From the NCBI RefSeq assembly GCF_019334345.1, contig NZ_JAHWQX010000002.1:868001-932000 (forward strand): a DNA stretch of 64,000 nucleotides, given 5' to 3'. Made by a program: the position numbers and the translations under genes. Below, one piece after another: positions 37,917-47,973 of this stretch; the stretch's first letter is position 1, and each line of letters begins with the position of its first letter. The DNA comes from Neohoeflea coraliihabitans. Its GTDB lineage: Bacteria; Pseudomonadota; Alphaproteobacteria; Rhizobiales; Rhizobiaceae. A model generated the notes under the pieces. That model was not told the origin of the DNA and ran no database searches. It saw only the letters and a program-made list of their open reading frames with translations.

Positions 37917-38429
37917 TCACTCGGGCTGAAATTCGCCATAGGGATCAGATAGGCCAAGTTCAGCCAGAATGCTACTCTCCAGAGATTCCATTTCGTGTGC
38001 TTCGTCATGTTCGATGTGATCATAACCGAGCAGATGAAGAAAACCATGAACAAGAAGATGGGCGAGATGATGGTCGGTCGGCTTGCCGAGATCGGCCGCT
38101 TCCCGCTCGATGGTGGTCCGCGCCAGCACGATGTCGCCGAGAACCGGCCCCGGCATGTCGCCGGGCAACAGCGGAAAAGCCGGAAACGACAGGACATTGG
38201 TCGGCTTCGACATGTTCCGCCAGCGGGCGTTGAGTTCTTCCATCGGGCCGTCATCGGTAAACAGCAGCGAGATCTCGGTGGGTTCGACAGGAAAGGGCTG
38301 ATTTTCGTGAACAGCAAGAAACCCGGCCGCGGCCTCTAAGATCAGCTCCGCCTGATCCCTCAGGGCGGACTCATCAACCCAGGCGCCGGCCTCAGCCATC
38401 GCCGCGCAGGCAATCAGCTTGCGGCTCAT
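37917..38429 (-). CDS. ybeY: endoribonuclease YbeY
   Basis: A 170-residue zinc-dependent RNase for 16S rRNA 3' maturation and ribosome quality control. The metal motif H-x3-H-x5-H is in HLLVHGFLHLLGYDH, preceded by EISLLFTDDGPMEELNARWR and TNVLSFP. Its ATG overlaps the phoH stop (ATGA), so the two are translationally coupled, a widely conserved pair. Confidence 0.95.
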   Translation of the reverse strand: MSRKLIACAAMAEAGAWVDESALRDQAELILEAAAGFLAVHENQPFPVEPTEISLLFTDDGPMEELNARWRNMSKPTNVLSFPAFPLLPGDMPGPVLGDIVLARTTIEREAADLGKPTDHHLAHLLVHGFLHLLGYDHIEHDEAHEMESLESSILAELGLSDPYGEFQPE

Positions 38430-39475
38430 TGCTGTTCGGGCTGGGGCCGGCTCTCGGCCTTTGCATCATAAGCCTCGACAATGCGTTGCACCAGCGGATG
38501 GCGCACCACATCGACCGCGCGGAACCGGCAGGTGATGATGCCCTCGACATCGCCGAGAACGGCGAGCGCCTCGACGAGGCCGGATTTGACGCCGCGCGGC
38601 AAATCGATCTGGCTCGGGTCGCCGGTGATGACCATGCGGCCACCTTCACCCAGCCGGGTCAAAAACATCTTCATCTGCATCTGCGTGGTGTTCTGCGCCT
38701 CGTCGAGAATGATTGCCGCATTGGCCAGGGTGCGACCGCGCATGAAGGCCAGCGGCGCGATCTCGATAACGCCGGATGCCAAGGCTCGCTCCACACGCTC
38801 CCCGGGGATCATGTCATACAGGGCATCGTAAAGCGGCCGGAGATAGGGATCGACCTTTTCCTTCATGTCGCCGGGAAGAAATCCGAGGCGCTCGCCCGCT
38901 TCCACGGCAGGGCGGGTCAAAATGATCCGCTCCACCGACCCGCGTTCCAGCAACTGTGCGGCATGAGCCACAGCCAGATACGTCTTGCCGGTGCCGGCCG
39001 GGCCGACGCCGAAGACCAGTTCGGCGCGCTCCATGGCGCGAATATAGGCGTCCTGGGTGGGCGTGCGGGCGGTCACTGTCTTGCGCCGGGTCGATATCTG
39101 CGCCAAGGCCAGCTTTCCTTTTTTCTCCATGGTCGGCAGCACCAATTGATCATCGGCGGCAAGGACCATGCGAATGGCGCCCTCGACATCGGAGGCGTCG
39201 ACGGAAGCTCCCTTGAGAAGCCGGTCATAGAGATAATCGAGCGTGCGGCGGGCCTGGTTGGTCGTCACCGCATTGCCGGTCAGCGTCACCGTATTGCCGC
39301 GCGCCCGCGCATCGACCTGCAATTTCTGCTCGATCAAGGCGAGATTCTGGTCGAACTGGCCGAACAGTTCGCTGGCGAGCCGGTTGTTCTCGAATGTCAG
39401 GGCGATGTGGGTCGCATCAGAGGCGCCGGAGGCGGCGGCCCGCTCGGCGGGCACAGACAGGGATGGCGCTGTCAA
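38426..39475 (-). CDS. phoH: PhoH-family ATPase
   Basis: A 349-residue protein with an N-terminal KH-like segment (about 25-90) and a superfamily 1 NTPase core: Walker A VFGVGPAGTGKTYLA, LTRPAVEAGERLGFLPGD, Walker B AIILDEAQNTT and VITGDPSQIDLP. PhoH proteins are linked with YbeY to RNA metabolism and carry NTPase or helicase activity; the exact task is unknown. The start is a TTG at 39475, supported by AGGAG 9 nt upstream and the absence of a better codon. It is downstream of miaB. Confidence 0.94.
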   Translation of the reverse strand: MTAPSLSVPAERAAASGASDATHIALTFENNRLASELFGQFDQNLALIEQKLQVDARARGNTVTLTGNAVTTNQARRTLDYLYDRLLKGASVDASDVEGAIRMVLAADDQLVLPTMEKKGKLALAQISTRRKTVTARTPTQDAYIRAMERAELVFGVGPAGTGKTYLAVAHAAQLLERGSVERIILTRPAVEAGERLGFLPGDMKEKVDPYLRPLYDALYDMIPGERVERALASGVIEIAPLAFMRGRTLANAAIILDEAQNTTQMQMKMFLTRLGEGGRMVITGDPSQIDLPRGVKSGLVEALAVLGDVEGIITCRFRAVDVVRHPLVQRIVEAYDAKAESRPQPEQQ

Positions 39476-39579
39476 ACGATCTGGCTCCTGGCGTTTCTAG
39501 CAGGGAGAGAAGGCTCGGTAGATCTCACCAGATGACCTGCTCCGCTGCCGTACCATGGCCCGCTTCCCACCCCTGCCGC

Positions 39580-41010
39580 TCAGTCGGCGAAGAGGCTGTT
39601 CGGGCCCGTATGCGTGATTCGCACATTAACAATGTCGCCTATTTCGCCGTGTTTTGCATCAACAATTACCGGCTGCAGCCAGGGCGAGCGGCCAATCAGT
39701 TGTCCGGGTTCGCGCCCCGGCTTTTCGAGAAGCAGATCGATCTGGCGGCCGACGAGACTTGCGGCAAAGGCGCGCTGCTGGCGGGTCAGCAGCGTTTTCA
39801 GACGTTCAAGACGCTCCGACTTGACGGCTTCCGGCACCTGATCTTCCAGTTCGGCGCCCGGCGTGCCCGGCCGCGGCGAGTATTTGAAGAAATAAGCCTG
39901 GGCATATTTAACGGTGTCGATCAGCTGGAGGGTCGCCTCGAAATCGGCTTCTGTCTCACCGGGAAAGCCGACGATAAAATCGCCGGACAGGGCGATATCT
40001 GGATTGGCGCTGCGAATGCGTTTGACCAGCCGCAGATAATCGGCCGCCGTGTGGCGACGGTTCATCGCCTTGAGAATCCGATCCGATCCGGACTGCACCG
40101 GAAGATGCAGATAGGGCATCAGCGCTGCCAGATCTCGGTGGGCGGCGATCAATCCGTCATCCATGTCGCGCGGGTGGCTGGTGGTGTAGCGCAACCGATC
40201 GATGCCCCCGATCTCGCTCAGGCGCCAGAGCAATTCGCCGAGCCCCCATTCGCGCCCATCGGCGCCGGTGCCGTGCCAGGCATTGACGTTCTGGCCGAGC
40301 AAAGTGATCTCGCGCACGCCGGCGGCGGCAAGACGTTCGGCTTCCTTGACGATTTCCGCCACCGGACGGGAGACTTCGGCGCCCCGCGTATAGGGCACGA
40401 CGCAGAAGGTGCAGAATTTGTCGCAGCCTTCCTGAACCGTCAGAAAGGCCGTGACGCCACGGCGGCGGATGGCCGGGGCGGGTGCGGCAGGCAGGGCTGC
40501 GAATTTGTCATCGACGGGAAAGTCGGTGGCGACGACCTTTTCTCCCTGACGGGCACGGGCCAGCGCCTCGGGCAGGCGATGGTAGGTCTGCGGGCCGATC
40601 ACCACATCGACGACCGGCGCGCGACGGGCGATCTCGCGCCCCTCGGCCTGCGCCACACAGCCGGTCACAGCCACCATCAGATCCGAACCGGCTTTGCGAC
40701 GCGCCGATTTCAACCGGTCGAGACGGCCGAGTTGCGAATACACTTTCTCGGCCGCTTTCTCGCGAATATGGCAGGTGTTGATCAGCACCAGATCCGCTTC
40801 TTCGGCGCTCATGGCCGGTTGGTAGCCATCACGCGTCAGGGCGTCGCTCATGCGCTCGCTGTCATAGACGTTCATCTGGCAGCCATAGGTCTTGATAAAG
40901 ACCTTGCGCCCGTCTGCAGTAGGGCCGGCCTGATCATGGCGCGGGGCGACATCGGCGGACTCCACCGCGGCGGCCGCCGGCGCAAGATTTGCTTCATAAC
41001 TGTCGGTCAT
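39580..41010 (-). CDS. miaB: tRNA-2-methylthio-N6-dimethylallyladenosine synthase MiaB
   Basis: A 476-residue radical-SAM methylthiotransferase that converts i6A37 to ms2i6A37. The N-terminal MTTase domain carries three Cys for the auxiliary cluster ([23 protein letters not shown]). The radical-SAM motif is [17 protein letters not shown], and a C-terminal TRAM-like domain follows ([25 protein letters not shown]). The start MTDSYEANL is chosen just after the plsC stop; an ATG 12 codons earlier overlaps plsC. It heads the miaB-phoH-ybeY-corC-lnt run. Confidence 0.96.
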   Translation of the reverse strand: MTDSYEANLAPAAAAVESADVAPRHDQAGPTADGRKVFIKTYGCQMNVYDSERMSDALTRDGYQPAMSAEEADLVLINTCHIREKAAEKVYSQLGRLDRLKSARRKAGSDLMVAVTGCVAQAEGREIARRAPVVDVVIGPQTYHRLPEALARARQGEKVVATDFPVDDKFAALPAAPAPAIRRRGVTAFLTVQEGCDKFCTFCVVPYTRGAEVSRPVAEIVKEAERLAAAGVREITLLGQNVNAWHGTGADGREWGLGELLWRLSEIGGIDRLRYTTSHPRDMDDGLIAAHRDLAALMPYLHLPVQSGSDRILKAMNRRHTAADYLRLVKRIRSANPDIALSGDFIVGFPGETEADFEATLQLIDTVKYAQAYFFKYSPRPGTPGAELEDQVPEAVKSERLERLKTLLTRQQRAFAASLVGRQIDLLLEKPGREPGQLIGRSPWLQPVIVDAKHGEIGDIVNVRITHTGPNSLFAD

Positions 41011-41027
41011 GGGGCGGCTTTTACCTT

Positions 41028-41870
41028 TCAGGGCGCGTCGTGGCAATCGGCATTTGCCGCCTCACCGGCTGGCTGCCGCGGATGCGGCCCTTGTTGCAGC
41101 GAGCCGGCGAGCATTTCAGTGATCTGCGCTTCAAGACGGCGCGCCGCGCGCTTGCGATCGGTAGTTTCGTCAAATGCCAGGGGTTCCCCGAAGCAGACCT
41201 CGATATCGAGCGCGCCGTATTGCAGCACCCTGAGAAGATGCGGAGCCAGCGGAATATCGCCCGGCCAGGCGGCAACCGGCCGGTGGTAGCGCCCCATCGG
41301 CAGTCCGTGCAGACCAAGATAGGCGATCGACACCGGCTGGACATGCACCCGGCGATCGGGCACCGCCTGCAGCGCGGCGGTGGCCGCCCCAAACAGTGCC
41401 GTCTTGAACGGCAGGGTGCGGTTGCCGTCGGAGGTCGTGCCTTCCGGGAAAAGCACGAGGATTTCGCCGGCGGTCAGCCGGGCAGCCATCTCGCCGATCT
41501 GAACGCCGGTTGTGCGGCGGCGCTGGCGGTCAATGAAAACCGAGCGCTGCAGCCGCGCCAGCCAGCCGAAGACCGGCCATGTGCGCACTTCCGACTTGGC
41601 GACGAAGACAACATCGGTGATTGCTCCGAGGATGATGATGTCCTTCCACGACACATGATTGGAGATCAGGAGCAGCGGCCGCCGGTCAGCCGGTGCGCCG
41701 CGGACAGCGATCCTGAATCCGATCGTTCTGGCCATCACCCGATGCCAGTGACGCGGCAGGCGGCGGCGGATCTCGTGCCCGGTGGCGATAGCGAGAAGTT
41801 GCAGCGGCAAAAGCAGCAGGGTCAGAACAAGGAACACCAGGCCGACGCCGATCAGCCGCAGGGCCGTCAT
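41028..41870 (-). CDS. plsC: 1-acyl-sn-glycerol-3-phosphate acyltransferase
   Basis: A 280-residue membrane acyltransferase that makes phosphatidate in phospholipid synthesis. An N-terminal hydrophobic segment ([20 protein letters not shown]) precedes the HX4D motif NHVSWKD (H72, D77), the Arg/Gly block and FPEGTTSDG. The substrate could also be ornithine-lipid precursors (an OlsA-like role), which sequence alone does not decide. It lies between mur and miaB, as in many Rhizobiales. Confidence 0.9.
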   Translation of the reverse strand: MTALRLIGVGLVFLVLTLLLLPLQLLAIATGHEIRRRLPRHWHRVMARTIGFRIAVRGAPADRRPLLLISNHVSWKDIIILGAITDVVFVAKSEVRTWPVFGWLARLQRSVFIDRQRRRTTGVQIGEMAARLTAGEILVLFPEGTTSDGNRTLPFKTALFGAATAALQAVPDRRVHVQPVSIAYLGLHGLPMGRYHRPVAAWPGDIPLAPHLLRVLQYGALDIEVCFGEPLAFDETTDRKRAARRLEAQITEMLAGSLQQGPHPRQPAGEAANADCHDAP

Positions 41871-41909
41871 CGATTTTGCACGGCAGCCTGCCGCGCGAGC
41901 ATTGCGTCG

Positions 41910-42347
41910 TCAGCCATCGCTCGAGCGCTTCTTTTCATGCAACGGGATGGCATAGAGTTCGAGACGATGGTCCACGAGACGAAAACCGTGCTCACGGGCA
42001 ATGCGCTCCTGCAAGGCTTCGATCTCAGGGGAGTGAAACTCGACGACGCGGCCGGTGCGCAGATCAATCAGATGGTCATGATGCTCCTCGGGCATGGTCT
42101 CGTAGCGTGAGCGACCATCGCGAAAGTCATGACGCTCGATGATCTCCATGTCCTCGAACAGCTTTACGGTGCGATAGACCGTCGACATGGAAATGCGCGG
42201 ATCGATGGCAGAGGCACGGCGATACAGTTCCTCGACATCCGGGTGATCACTGGCATCATCAAGTACGCGGGCGATGATGCGCCGCTGCTCGGTCATGCGC
42301 AGGCCGCGTTCCGCACACAGGGCCTCGAGGTTCTTGCCGTCGTCCAT
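41910..42347 (-). CDS. mur: Fur-family metal regulator, Mur type
   Basis: A 145-residue Fur superfamily protein. The winged helix RMTEQRRIIARVLDDASDHP and SMSTVYRTVKLFEDMEII is followed by the metal-binding core HHDHLIDLRTGRVVEF. The CxxC zinc motifs of E. coli Fur are missing, as in rhizobial Mur, which responds to manganese and represses the sit/mntH uptake genes. The neighbourhood (plsC, rimI, tsaB) also matches rhizobial mur. AGAGG lies 6 nt before the ATG. The iron-responsive Irr is encoded separately at 17.7 kb, consistent with the rhizobial division of labour. Confidence 0.85.
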   Translation of the reverse strand: MDDGKNLEALCAERGLRMTEQRRIIARVLDDASDHPDVEELYRRASAIDPRISMSTVYRTVKLFEDMEIIERHDFRDGRSRYETMPEEHHDHLIDLRTGRVVEFHSPEIEALQERIAREHGFRLVDHRLELYAIPLHEKKRSSDG

Positions 42348-42449
42348 CCCGCGCCTCTTTCCTAGGAGACCAACCTGCCGCCGCTTTTCCGGCAAAGCAA
42401 GGCGCAATACCGTGTCGAGGCCGGCAAGTCCATGTCTTCACTCAGTCAA

Positions 42450-42977
42450 TCATGGTGCTGCACCGGTAGATGTCTCGGGGTTCAATGTCATGCGCATGAT
42501 CCAGGCGGCACTTTGCTCTCCCTGGCGGTGCTGATAATAGGCGGTGCGTTCTCCCACCTTGGTGAAACCGAGCCGGCGGTAGAGCGCGATCGCAGCCCCA
42601 TTGTGCTCGTCGACCTCGAGAAACAGCTCCTCCGCCCCACGGTTCGCCGCTTCGCGAATGGCCGCCAGCATCAGCCGCCACCCTAGGCTGCGGCGGCGCA
42701 CCGCCGGATGAACCGCTATCGACAGGATTTCCGCTTCGCCGGCGGCTTCGCGCGCCAGCACAAAACCACTAGCGCGTATCCGCGGCAAACTGGGATCAGC
42801 GGCGAGAAACCCGAAGGTTGCAGGCTGGCTGAGCAGCGAAAAGAACTCGCCATCACCCCACGGGCGCGAAAAAGCCTGCAGATGCAGCGCTGCGGCAATC
42901 GCCGCGTCGCTGGTCTGCATTGGCAGAATTTCGTAGGGAGAGCCGCGAGCGCGGCCTGCGAAGAAGCGCCCCAGCAT
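42450..42977 (-). CDS. rimI: ribosomal-protein-alanine N-acetyltransferase-like GNAT
   Basis: A 175-residue GNAT acetyltransferase of the RimI type. Motif A is VHPAVRRRSLGWRLMLAAI, followed by LEVDEHNGAAIALYRRLGFTKVGERTAYY, the typical RimI C-terminal half. RimI acetylates the N-terminus of S18 in E. coli. It begins two bases after the tsaB stop, so it is coupled with tsaB, a conserved pairing. The target in this organism is inferred. Confidence 0.88.
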   Translation of the reverse strand: MLGRFFAGRARGSPYEILPMQTSDAAIAAALHLQAFSRPWGDGEFFSLLSQPATFGFLAADPSLPRIRASGFVLAREAAGEAEILSIAVHPAVRRRSLGWRLMLAAIREAANRGAEELFLEVDEHNGAAIALYRRLGFTKVGERTAYYQHRQGEQSAAWIMRMTLNPETSTGAAP

Positions 42978-42979
42978 GG

Positions 42980-43657
42980 CTAAGTCGCCTTGCGAGCGAC
43001 AGCGAATGCAGTTTGAGGCTTGGCGTCAGGAGCGCGCAGATAGGCCGGCTCTGCCGGATAGTCGGCGGGATTGCAGGTTACAGCCATGCGCGCGACGTCA
43101 AGGATCTCCGGCGCGGCAATCACACGATCGGCCGTAACAAGCGCCGGGTTCAATTCCGCGAGAATCGGCGCCGCGGTGCCGCAGACCAGTGCTTGCGCCC
43201 GGCCGGCAATCGCCGCGGCCGCTTCCGGCGTGAACTCACCGGGAGCAAGCAGCTCATTCCCGTCAGGATCGAGAAGCAGTGCCCATACCCGCTGACGCCG
43301 GGCATCGATCGCCGCCATGACCGATCGCTGTTCGGCCCGGGCGACCGGCTCTGCGATGGCGCGCAATGAGGAAATCCCGATGGATGGAATCGCGAGCGCC
43401 AGAGCCAGTCCGCGCGCGAAAGCCACACCAACGCGTATACCGGCAAACGAGCCGGGGCCGATCGTGACCGCGATGCGCTGTATTTCTGGATAGCCGACCG
43501 AGGCTGCCGTCATCACTTCGTCAACCAAGCCCGGCAACCGCTCAGCATGGCCGCGGCCGATATCGGGCGCCCGTACAGCCAGCATCTTGTCTGCATGGCT
43601 GTCGAAAAGACCTACGGCGCAGAGGGTGTGGGCACAATCGATGGCAAGCAGGCGCAC
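42980..43657 (-). CDS. tsaB: tRNA threonylcarbamoyladenosine protein TsaB
   Basis: A 225-residue actin-fold partner of TsaD needed for t6A37 modification of tRNAs. Features are LLAIDCAHTLCAVGL at the N-terminus, AERLPGLVDEVM and the signature GPGSFAGIRVGVAFARGLAL. The start is GTG with GGAAG 6 nt upstream. TsaD is not in the window. rimI follows directly. Confidence 0.93.
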   Translation of the reverse strand: MRLLAIDCAHTLCAVGLFDSHADKMLAVRAPDIGRGHAERLPGLVDEVMTAASVGYPEIQRIAVTIGPGSFAGIRVGVAFARGLALALAIPSIGISSLRAIAEPVARAEQRSVMAAIDARRQRVWALLLDPDGNELLAPGEFTPEAAAAIAGRAQALVCGTAAPILAELNPALVTADRVIAAPEILDVARMAVTCNPADYPAEPAYLRAPDAKPQTAFAVARKAT

Positions 43658-43789
43658 TGTATCTTCCCGGTCGGCGAAACGGATGCTGCCCTAACAGCTG
43701 TCCGTTCTTCATCACAGCTGTCGGTTGAACGCAACCGCTGCCACGTCAGGCCGAGGGCCGGCATCGCCTTCCCTCAAAGAAGAGGTCAA

Positions 43790-44368
43790 TCACACAGCTT
43801 CGACTTCCCGGACCTCCGGGATAAAGTGACGCAGCAGGTTCTGGATACCGTGTTTCAACGTTGCGGTCGACGACGGGCACCCGGCGCAGGCGCCCTTCAT
43901 GTACAGATAGACCTTGCCGTCCTTGAAGCCCCGGAAGGTGATATCCCCGCCATCCTGAGCGACGGCTGGCCGCACGCGGGTGTCGAGCAATTCCTTGATC
44001 GTGGCGACGATCGTGCCGTCTGCATCGTCGAAAAACTCCTCGTCAGGCAGACGATTGTCGCTGCCGGACTCACTGAGCACCGGGGCGCCGGACATGAAAT
44101 GCTCCATGATGGCGCCGAGAATGGCTGGCTTGAGGTGCTGCCAGTCGGGCGCATCTTCCTCGTCGCTATTCTTGGACACGGTTATGAAATCATAGCCATA
44201 GAAGACGCCCGTGATGCCGGGAATCGCGAACAGTTTCGCAGCAAGCGGCGAGACGGTTGCCGCTTCGTCCGCGTCGCGAAACTCTGCGGTGCCGTCGGCC
44301 ATCACAACCTTGCCCGGCAGGAATTTCAAGGTGGCCGGATTCGGCGTGGCTTCGGTCTGAATGAACAT
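43790..44368 (-). CDS. NifU-like/Nfu iron-sulfur carrier
   Basis: A 192-residue Fe-S cluster delivery protein. The N-terminal Nfu_N domain is MFIQTEATPNPATLKFLPGK to VFYGYDFITVSK (1-85). The C-terminal NifU domain (about 115-190) ends in the cluster-binding CxxC, GACAGCPSSTATLKHGIQNLL. GGAG lies 8 nt before the ATG. The lack of IscU and scaffold Cys residues shows it is a carrier and not the primary scaffold. It is in the nfu-tsaB-rimI-mur order typical of the group. Confidence 0.94.
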   Translation of the reverse strand: MFIQTEATPNPATLKFLPGKVVMADGTAEFRDADEAATVSPLAAKLFAIPGITGVFYGYDFITVSKNSDEEDAPDWQHLKPAILGAIMEHFMSGAPVLSESGSDNRLPDEEFFDDADGTIVATIKELLDTRVRPAVAQDGGDITFRGFKDGKVYLYMKGACAGCPSSTATLKHGIQNLLRHFIPEVREVEAV

Positions 44369-44564
44369 GATTGGCACTCCCAGCTGTACGGGGTTCAAGG
44401 CCCCGACGCTACTTTAGAATTCTTCAAAAGAAGATATGCCTCGTCGCGGTCGCAATCAAGGGGCAGTTTCTGCCCTCCAACGACGAAATTGCCGCCGACC
44501 GCTTACCTTTTTCGAAACAACCTGTTGCAGTCCGTTGCCATGCCCGAGGCGGAAACTCAACAGC

Positions 44565-45056
44565 TCAGCACAACGCGTCGATCTCTTCATCCGTGAGTGT
44601 GTCGGGAACGACCGTGACAGGGATAGGGAAGGCAGCGCCACGGCCGGCGATGGACGAGACCAGAGGTCCGGGGCCCTCCTTGGCGGACCCGGCGGCGAGA
44701 ACCAGGATGGCGACGTCCCGATCTTCTTCGATCACGGCGTGGATCTCCTCGGTGGCCTTGCCTTCGCGGATGCACTTTTCCGGATCAACGCCGACGGTTT
44801 GACGCAATCGTTCAGCAGCCTTGGCCAGGGTCGCCTCGGCTTCCTGCAGCGCCTCGGCACGCATGATTTCCTCGACACCGAGCCAATGCTGAAAATCACC
44901 GGGACTGATGATGTAAACCAGGACCAGGCCACCGCCGGAATTCTTGGCACGCATGGCGGCATACCGCATGGCGCGGTCGCATTCGGGGGTGTCATCGACG
45001 ACGGCCATGAATTTGCGCCGGTGACCCGCTTCGCGAGATAATCGTGGTGATACCAT
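44565..45056 (-). CDS. universal stress protein (UspA family)
   Basis: A 163-residue UspA-fold protein: FMAVVDDTPECDRAMRYAAM at the first strand, a long helical middle, REGKATEEIHAVIEEDRDVA, and AILVLAAGSAKEGPGPLVSS. The end VTVVPDTLTDEEID has the last strand. The full ATP-binding G-2x-G-9x-G(S/T) pattern is only partly recognisable (AAGSAKEGPGPLVSS), so nucleotide binding is uncertain. The start MVSPRLSREAGHRRK is used, with AAGG 8 nt upstream. It follows trpS in the same direction. Confidence 0.88.
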   Translation of the reverse strand: MVSPRLSREAGHRRKFMAVVDDTPECDRAMRYAAMRAKNSGGGLVLVYIISPGDFQHWLGVEEIMRAEALQEAEATLAKAAERLRQTVGVDPEKCIREGKATEEIHAVIEEDRDVAILVLAAGSAKEGPGPLVSSIAGRGAAFPIPVTVVPDTLTDEEIDALC

Positions 45057-45132
45057 GGGCGGGACCTTGCCATCCGAGCCTGCGGGTCGCAAGCCACAAT
45101 TGAACGGTATTTGCCGTGCGATCCGCTCGGCC

Positions 45133-46191
45133 TCAGAGCAGGCCGATGATCTCGTTGACCTCACTGATCGTTTGTTGAGCCCGCACATTGGCGCGCTCGG
45201 CGCCATCCTTCAGGACCGCATCGATGTGACCGGGATCGGCCTTCAACCGCCGCATTTCGGCGTTGATTGGCTCCAGGACTGAGACCGCAAGTTCAGCGAG
45301 AGCAGGTTTGAAGGTCGAGAACGGCTGGCCGCCGAACTCGTCGAGAACGCGCTGCGCCGTCCGGTCACTGAGTGCAGCGTAGATGCCAACCAGATTGCGT
45401 GCTTCCGGCCGCTCTTCCAGCTGGTCGACACTTTCCGGCAATGGCTCGGGATCGGTCTTGGCCTTGCGGATCTTGCGGGTGATCGTCTCCGCATCATCGG
45501 TGAGATTGATGCGCGACAGATCGGAAGGATCGGACTTGGACATCTTCTTGCGGCCATCGCGCAAGCTCATGATGCGCGGCGCCGGCCCCTCGATCAGCGG
45601 CTCGGCCATCGGGAAGTAGCCATTGATCACCTCGTCGCCGTTTGTCAGTTCGACGCCGTGGCCGCTTGCCGCGATCCGCGCCGAAAAGTCGATATTGAAT
45701 TTCTGCGCGATGTCGCGGGTCAGTTCCAGGTGCTGCTTCTGATCGTCGCCGACCGGCACATGGGTGGCGCGGTACAGGAGGATATCGGCGGCCATCAGGC
45801 TCGGATAGGCCAGCAGCCCGAGCGAAGCGTTTTCGCGATCCTTGCCCGCCTTGTCCTTGAACTGGGTCATGCGGTTCATCCAGCCGATGCGCGCCACACA
45901 GTTGAAAATCCAGGCGAGTTGCGCGTGGCCGGGAACGGCAGCCTGATTGAAGACGATGTGTTTTTCCGGATCAATGCCGGCAGCCAGGTAGGCGGCGGCG
46001 ATCTCGCGGGTCTGGTCCTTGAGATCTTCATGCACCAGCTGAGCGGTAAGCGCGTGCAGATCGACAACGCAGAACAGGCAATCCATCTGGTCCTGCAGCA
46101 CGACGAATTTCCGTATGGCCCCAAGGTAATTGCCCAGATGCAGGTTTCCGGTCGGCTGAACTCCGGAAAAGACGAGCGGTTTGAACGGCAT
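45133..46191 (-). CDS. trpS: tryptophanyl-tRNA synthetase
   Basis: A 352-residue class Ic aminoacyl-tRNA synthetase. The HIGH-equivalent is [13 protein letters not shown], the KMSKS loop is [10 protein letters not shown], and the tryptophan pocket region includes [15 protein letters not shown]. Standard length. GGGAG lies 7 nt before the ATG. It is 129 bp downstream of murJ. Confidence 0.97.
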   Translation of the reverse strand: MPFKPLVFSGVQPTGNLHLGNYLGAIRKFVVLQDQMDCLFCVVDLHALTAQLVHEDLKDQTREIAAAYLAAGIDPEKHIVFNQAAVPGHAQLAWIFNCVARIGWMNRMTQFKDKAGKDRENASLGLLAYPSLMAADILLYRATHVPVGDDQKQHLELTRDIAQKFNIDFSARIAASGHGVELTNGDEVINGYFPMAEPLIEGPAPRIMSLRDGRKKMSKSDPSDLSRINLTDDAETITRKIRKAKTDPEPLPESVDQLEERPEARNLVGIYAALSDRTAQRVLDEFGGQPFSTFKPALAELAVSVLEPINAEMRRLKADPGHIDAVLKDGAERANVRAQQTISEVNEIIGLL

Positions 46192-46319
46192 GTGATACTC
46201 CCTGGCGGCGCGCGGCGGGTCCGACGGCCGCCGTGAAAACGCTGCGGGTTATGGGGCGGTGCCGGGGACCCGTCAAGCCTTCAGGACCAAACGGGGCGGG
46301 CGACGGCGGTTGGCGATGT

Positions 46320-47894
46320 TCAGCCTGAGGCGCGAGGCTTGCGTTTCAGGCCGCCTTTCAGGGCAGCAAGGTCAGCGCCGCCGATCCCGAAGGCGATTGC
46401 CAGATAAAGAACAAAACTGCCGGACAGCAACACCAGCACGGCGGCGAGTTGGGCAAGAAGCGGCGTGTCCGGACGAAGATATGGCGCGGCATAGGGAAGA
46501 GTGAAATAAAGGCCTAACGCCATCAGCCCGGCTGCAAGAACCAGCCGCGGCACCCGGGTCAGCGTGCCGGAATCAAACTCCCAATGACGCCGCCGCACCA
46601 GGGTCAAGAACAACAGGGTGGCATTGGTCCAGCCGGAACAGATTTCCGCTGTGGCGATGCCGCGCTCACCCATCGTCGGAAACAGCAACAGGGCCAGGGC
46701 AATGTTGATGACGACGGAGACACCGGCAAACATCATCGGCGTGCGGGTATCCTCACGGGCAAAGAATCCAGGTGTGAAAACCTTGATCAGAACGAAGGCC
46801 GGAAGACCGATGGCAAAAATGGCGAGGACACCACCGACGATTTCGGTCGTCTCCGCGACAAAGGCCCCACGCTCGTAAAGCAGCCTGACGATGGGGCCCG
46901 AGATGATCAGCAGCGCAGCGGTGGCCGGCAAGGTCAGGAAGAGAGCGAACTCCACCGAGCGGTTCTGCAAGGTTCGCGCCTGATTGCCGTGGCCGGCCTT
47001 CAGAGCGCGCGCCAATTCAGGCAACAGCACGACGCCGACCGCGATGCCGACGACGCCGAGAGGAAGCTGATAGACGCGGTCGGCGTATTGCAGCACGGAG
47101 ATCGCCCCATCCTTGCTTGAGGCGATGATCTGGCCGATCACAAGGTTGATCTGGGTGATGCCACCGGTGATCGCCGCTGGCAGCGCCAGCCACAAGAGGC
47201 GCTTGACACTCTTGGTCAGACGTGGCCGCCGCAGGCCGATGCGCAAGCCTGCCTTGCGGACCGCATAGGCCACGATCAGCAATTGCAACAGTCCGGCGGC
47301 GACAACGCCCCATGCCATCCGATCAGCAACGCTGAGCGCCGGCGTGCCGCCATAGAGCGCAGCGGCCAGAATGGTGATGAGAATAACGTTGAAGAACACC
47401 GGGGCAATCGCCGCGACAAAATATTTGTGCAGCGAGTTGAGAATGCCGCTCATCATCGCCGCAAGCGACATGCAGATCAGATAGGGGAACATGATGATGG
47501 CGAGGCGCACCGTGAGGGCGAACTTGTCGGGATCATCGGCAAAGCCCGGCGCGATGATCGTGCGCACCAGAAACGGCATCGCCAGTTCCATGGCGATGGT
47601 GAGAATGAGCAGCACCGAGAACAGGATGCCGAACACCTCCTCGCTGAAGCGCCGCGCGCCCTCGGCGCCGTTGCCCTCGAGTTCCTTGGCAAACAGCGGC
47701 ACGAAGGCGGCGTTGAAGGCGCCCTCGGCAAACAAGCGGCGAAACAGATTGGGAAAGCGGAAGGCAGCGTAGAAGGCGTCGGAGACGGGACCGACACCGA
47801 GAACCGCGGCGATCAGTGCCTCGCGCACGAAGCCGAGCATGCGGCTCAACATGGTGGCCGCGCCGACGCTCATGAATTTGGATAGGAGGTTCAT
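46320..47894 (-). CDS. murJ: lipid II flippase MurJ
   Basis: A 524-residue MOP-superfamily membrane protein with about 14 transmembrane helices that flips lipid II to the periplasmic face. Characteristic segments are FMSVGAATMLSRMLGFVREA, SDAFYAAFRFPNLFRRLFAE with the conserved Arg residues, GAFNAAFVPLF and LLYERGAF. The stop lies 128 bp before trpS, and the start is 80 bp after glnD. The glnD-murJ-trpS order is common in Rhizobiales. Confidence 0.96.
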   Translation of the reverse strand: MNLLSKFMSVGAATMLSRMLGFVREALIAAVLGVGPVSDAFYAAFRFPNLFRRLFAEGAFNAAFVPLFAKELEGNGAEGARRFSEEVFGILFSVLLILTIAMELAMPFLVRTIIAPGFADDPDKFALTVRLAIIMFPYLICMSLAAMMSGILNSLHKYFVAAIAPVFFNVILITILAAALYGGTPALSVADRMAWGVVAAGLLQLLIVAYAVRKAGLRIGLRRPRLTKSVKRLLWLALPAAITGGITQINLVIGQIIASSKDGAISVLQYADRVYQLPLGVVGIAVGVVLLPELARALKAGHGNQARTLQNRSVEFALFLTLPATAALLIISGPIVRLLYERGAFVAETTEIVGGVLAIFAIGLPAFVLIKVFTPGFFAREDTRTPMMFAGVSVVINIALALLLFPTMGERGIATAEICSGWTNATLLFLTLVRRRHWEFDSGTLTRVPRLVLAAGLMALGLYFTLPYAAPYLRPDTPLLAQLAAVLVLLSGSFVLYLAIAFGIGGADLAALKGGLKRKPRASG

Positions 47895-47973
47895 GGTCTC
47901 AAGCCGCTTTGCTGCGGGGCGTGAGCCTGCCGCGTTCTCGCATTGCCGCGGGGCGCGTGGCGTCGGTCCTGTC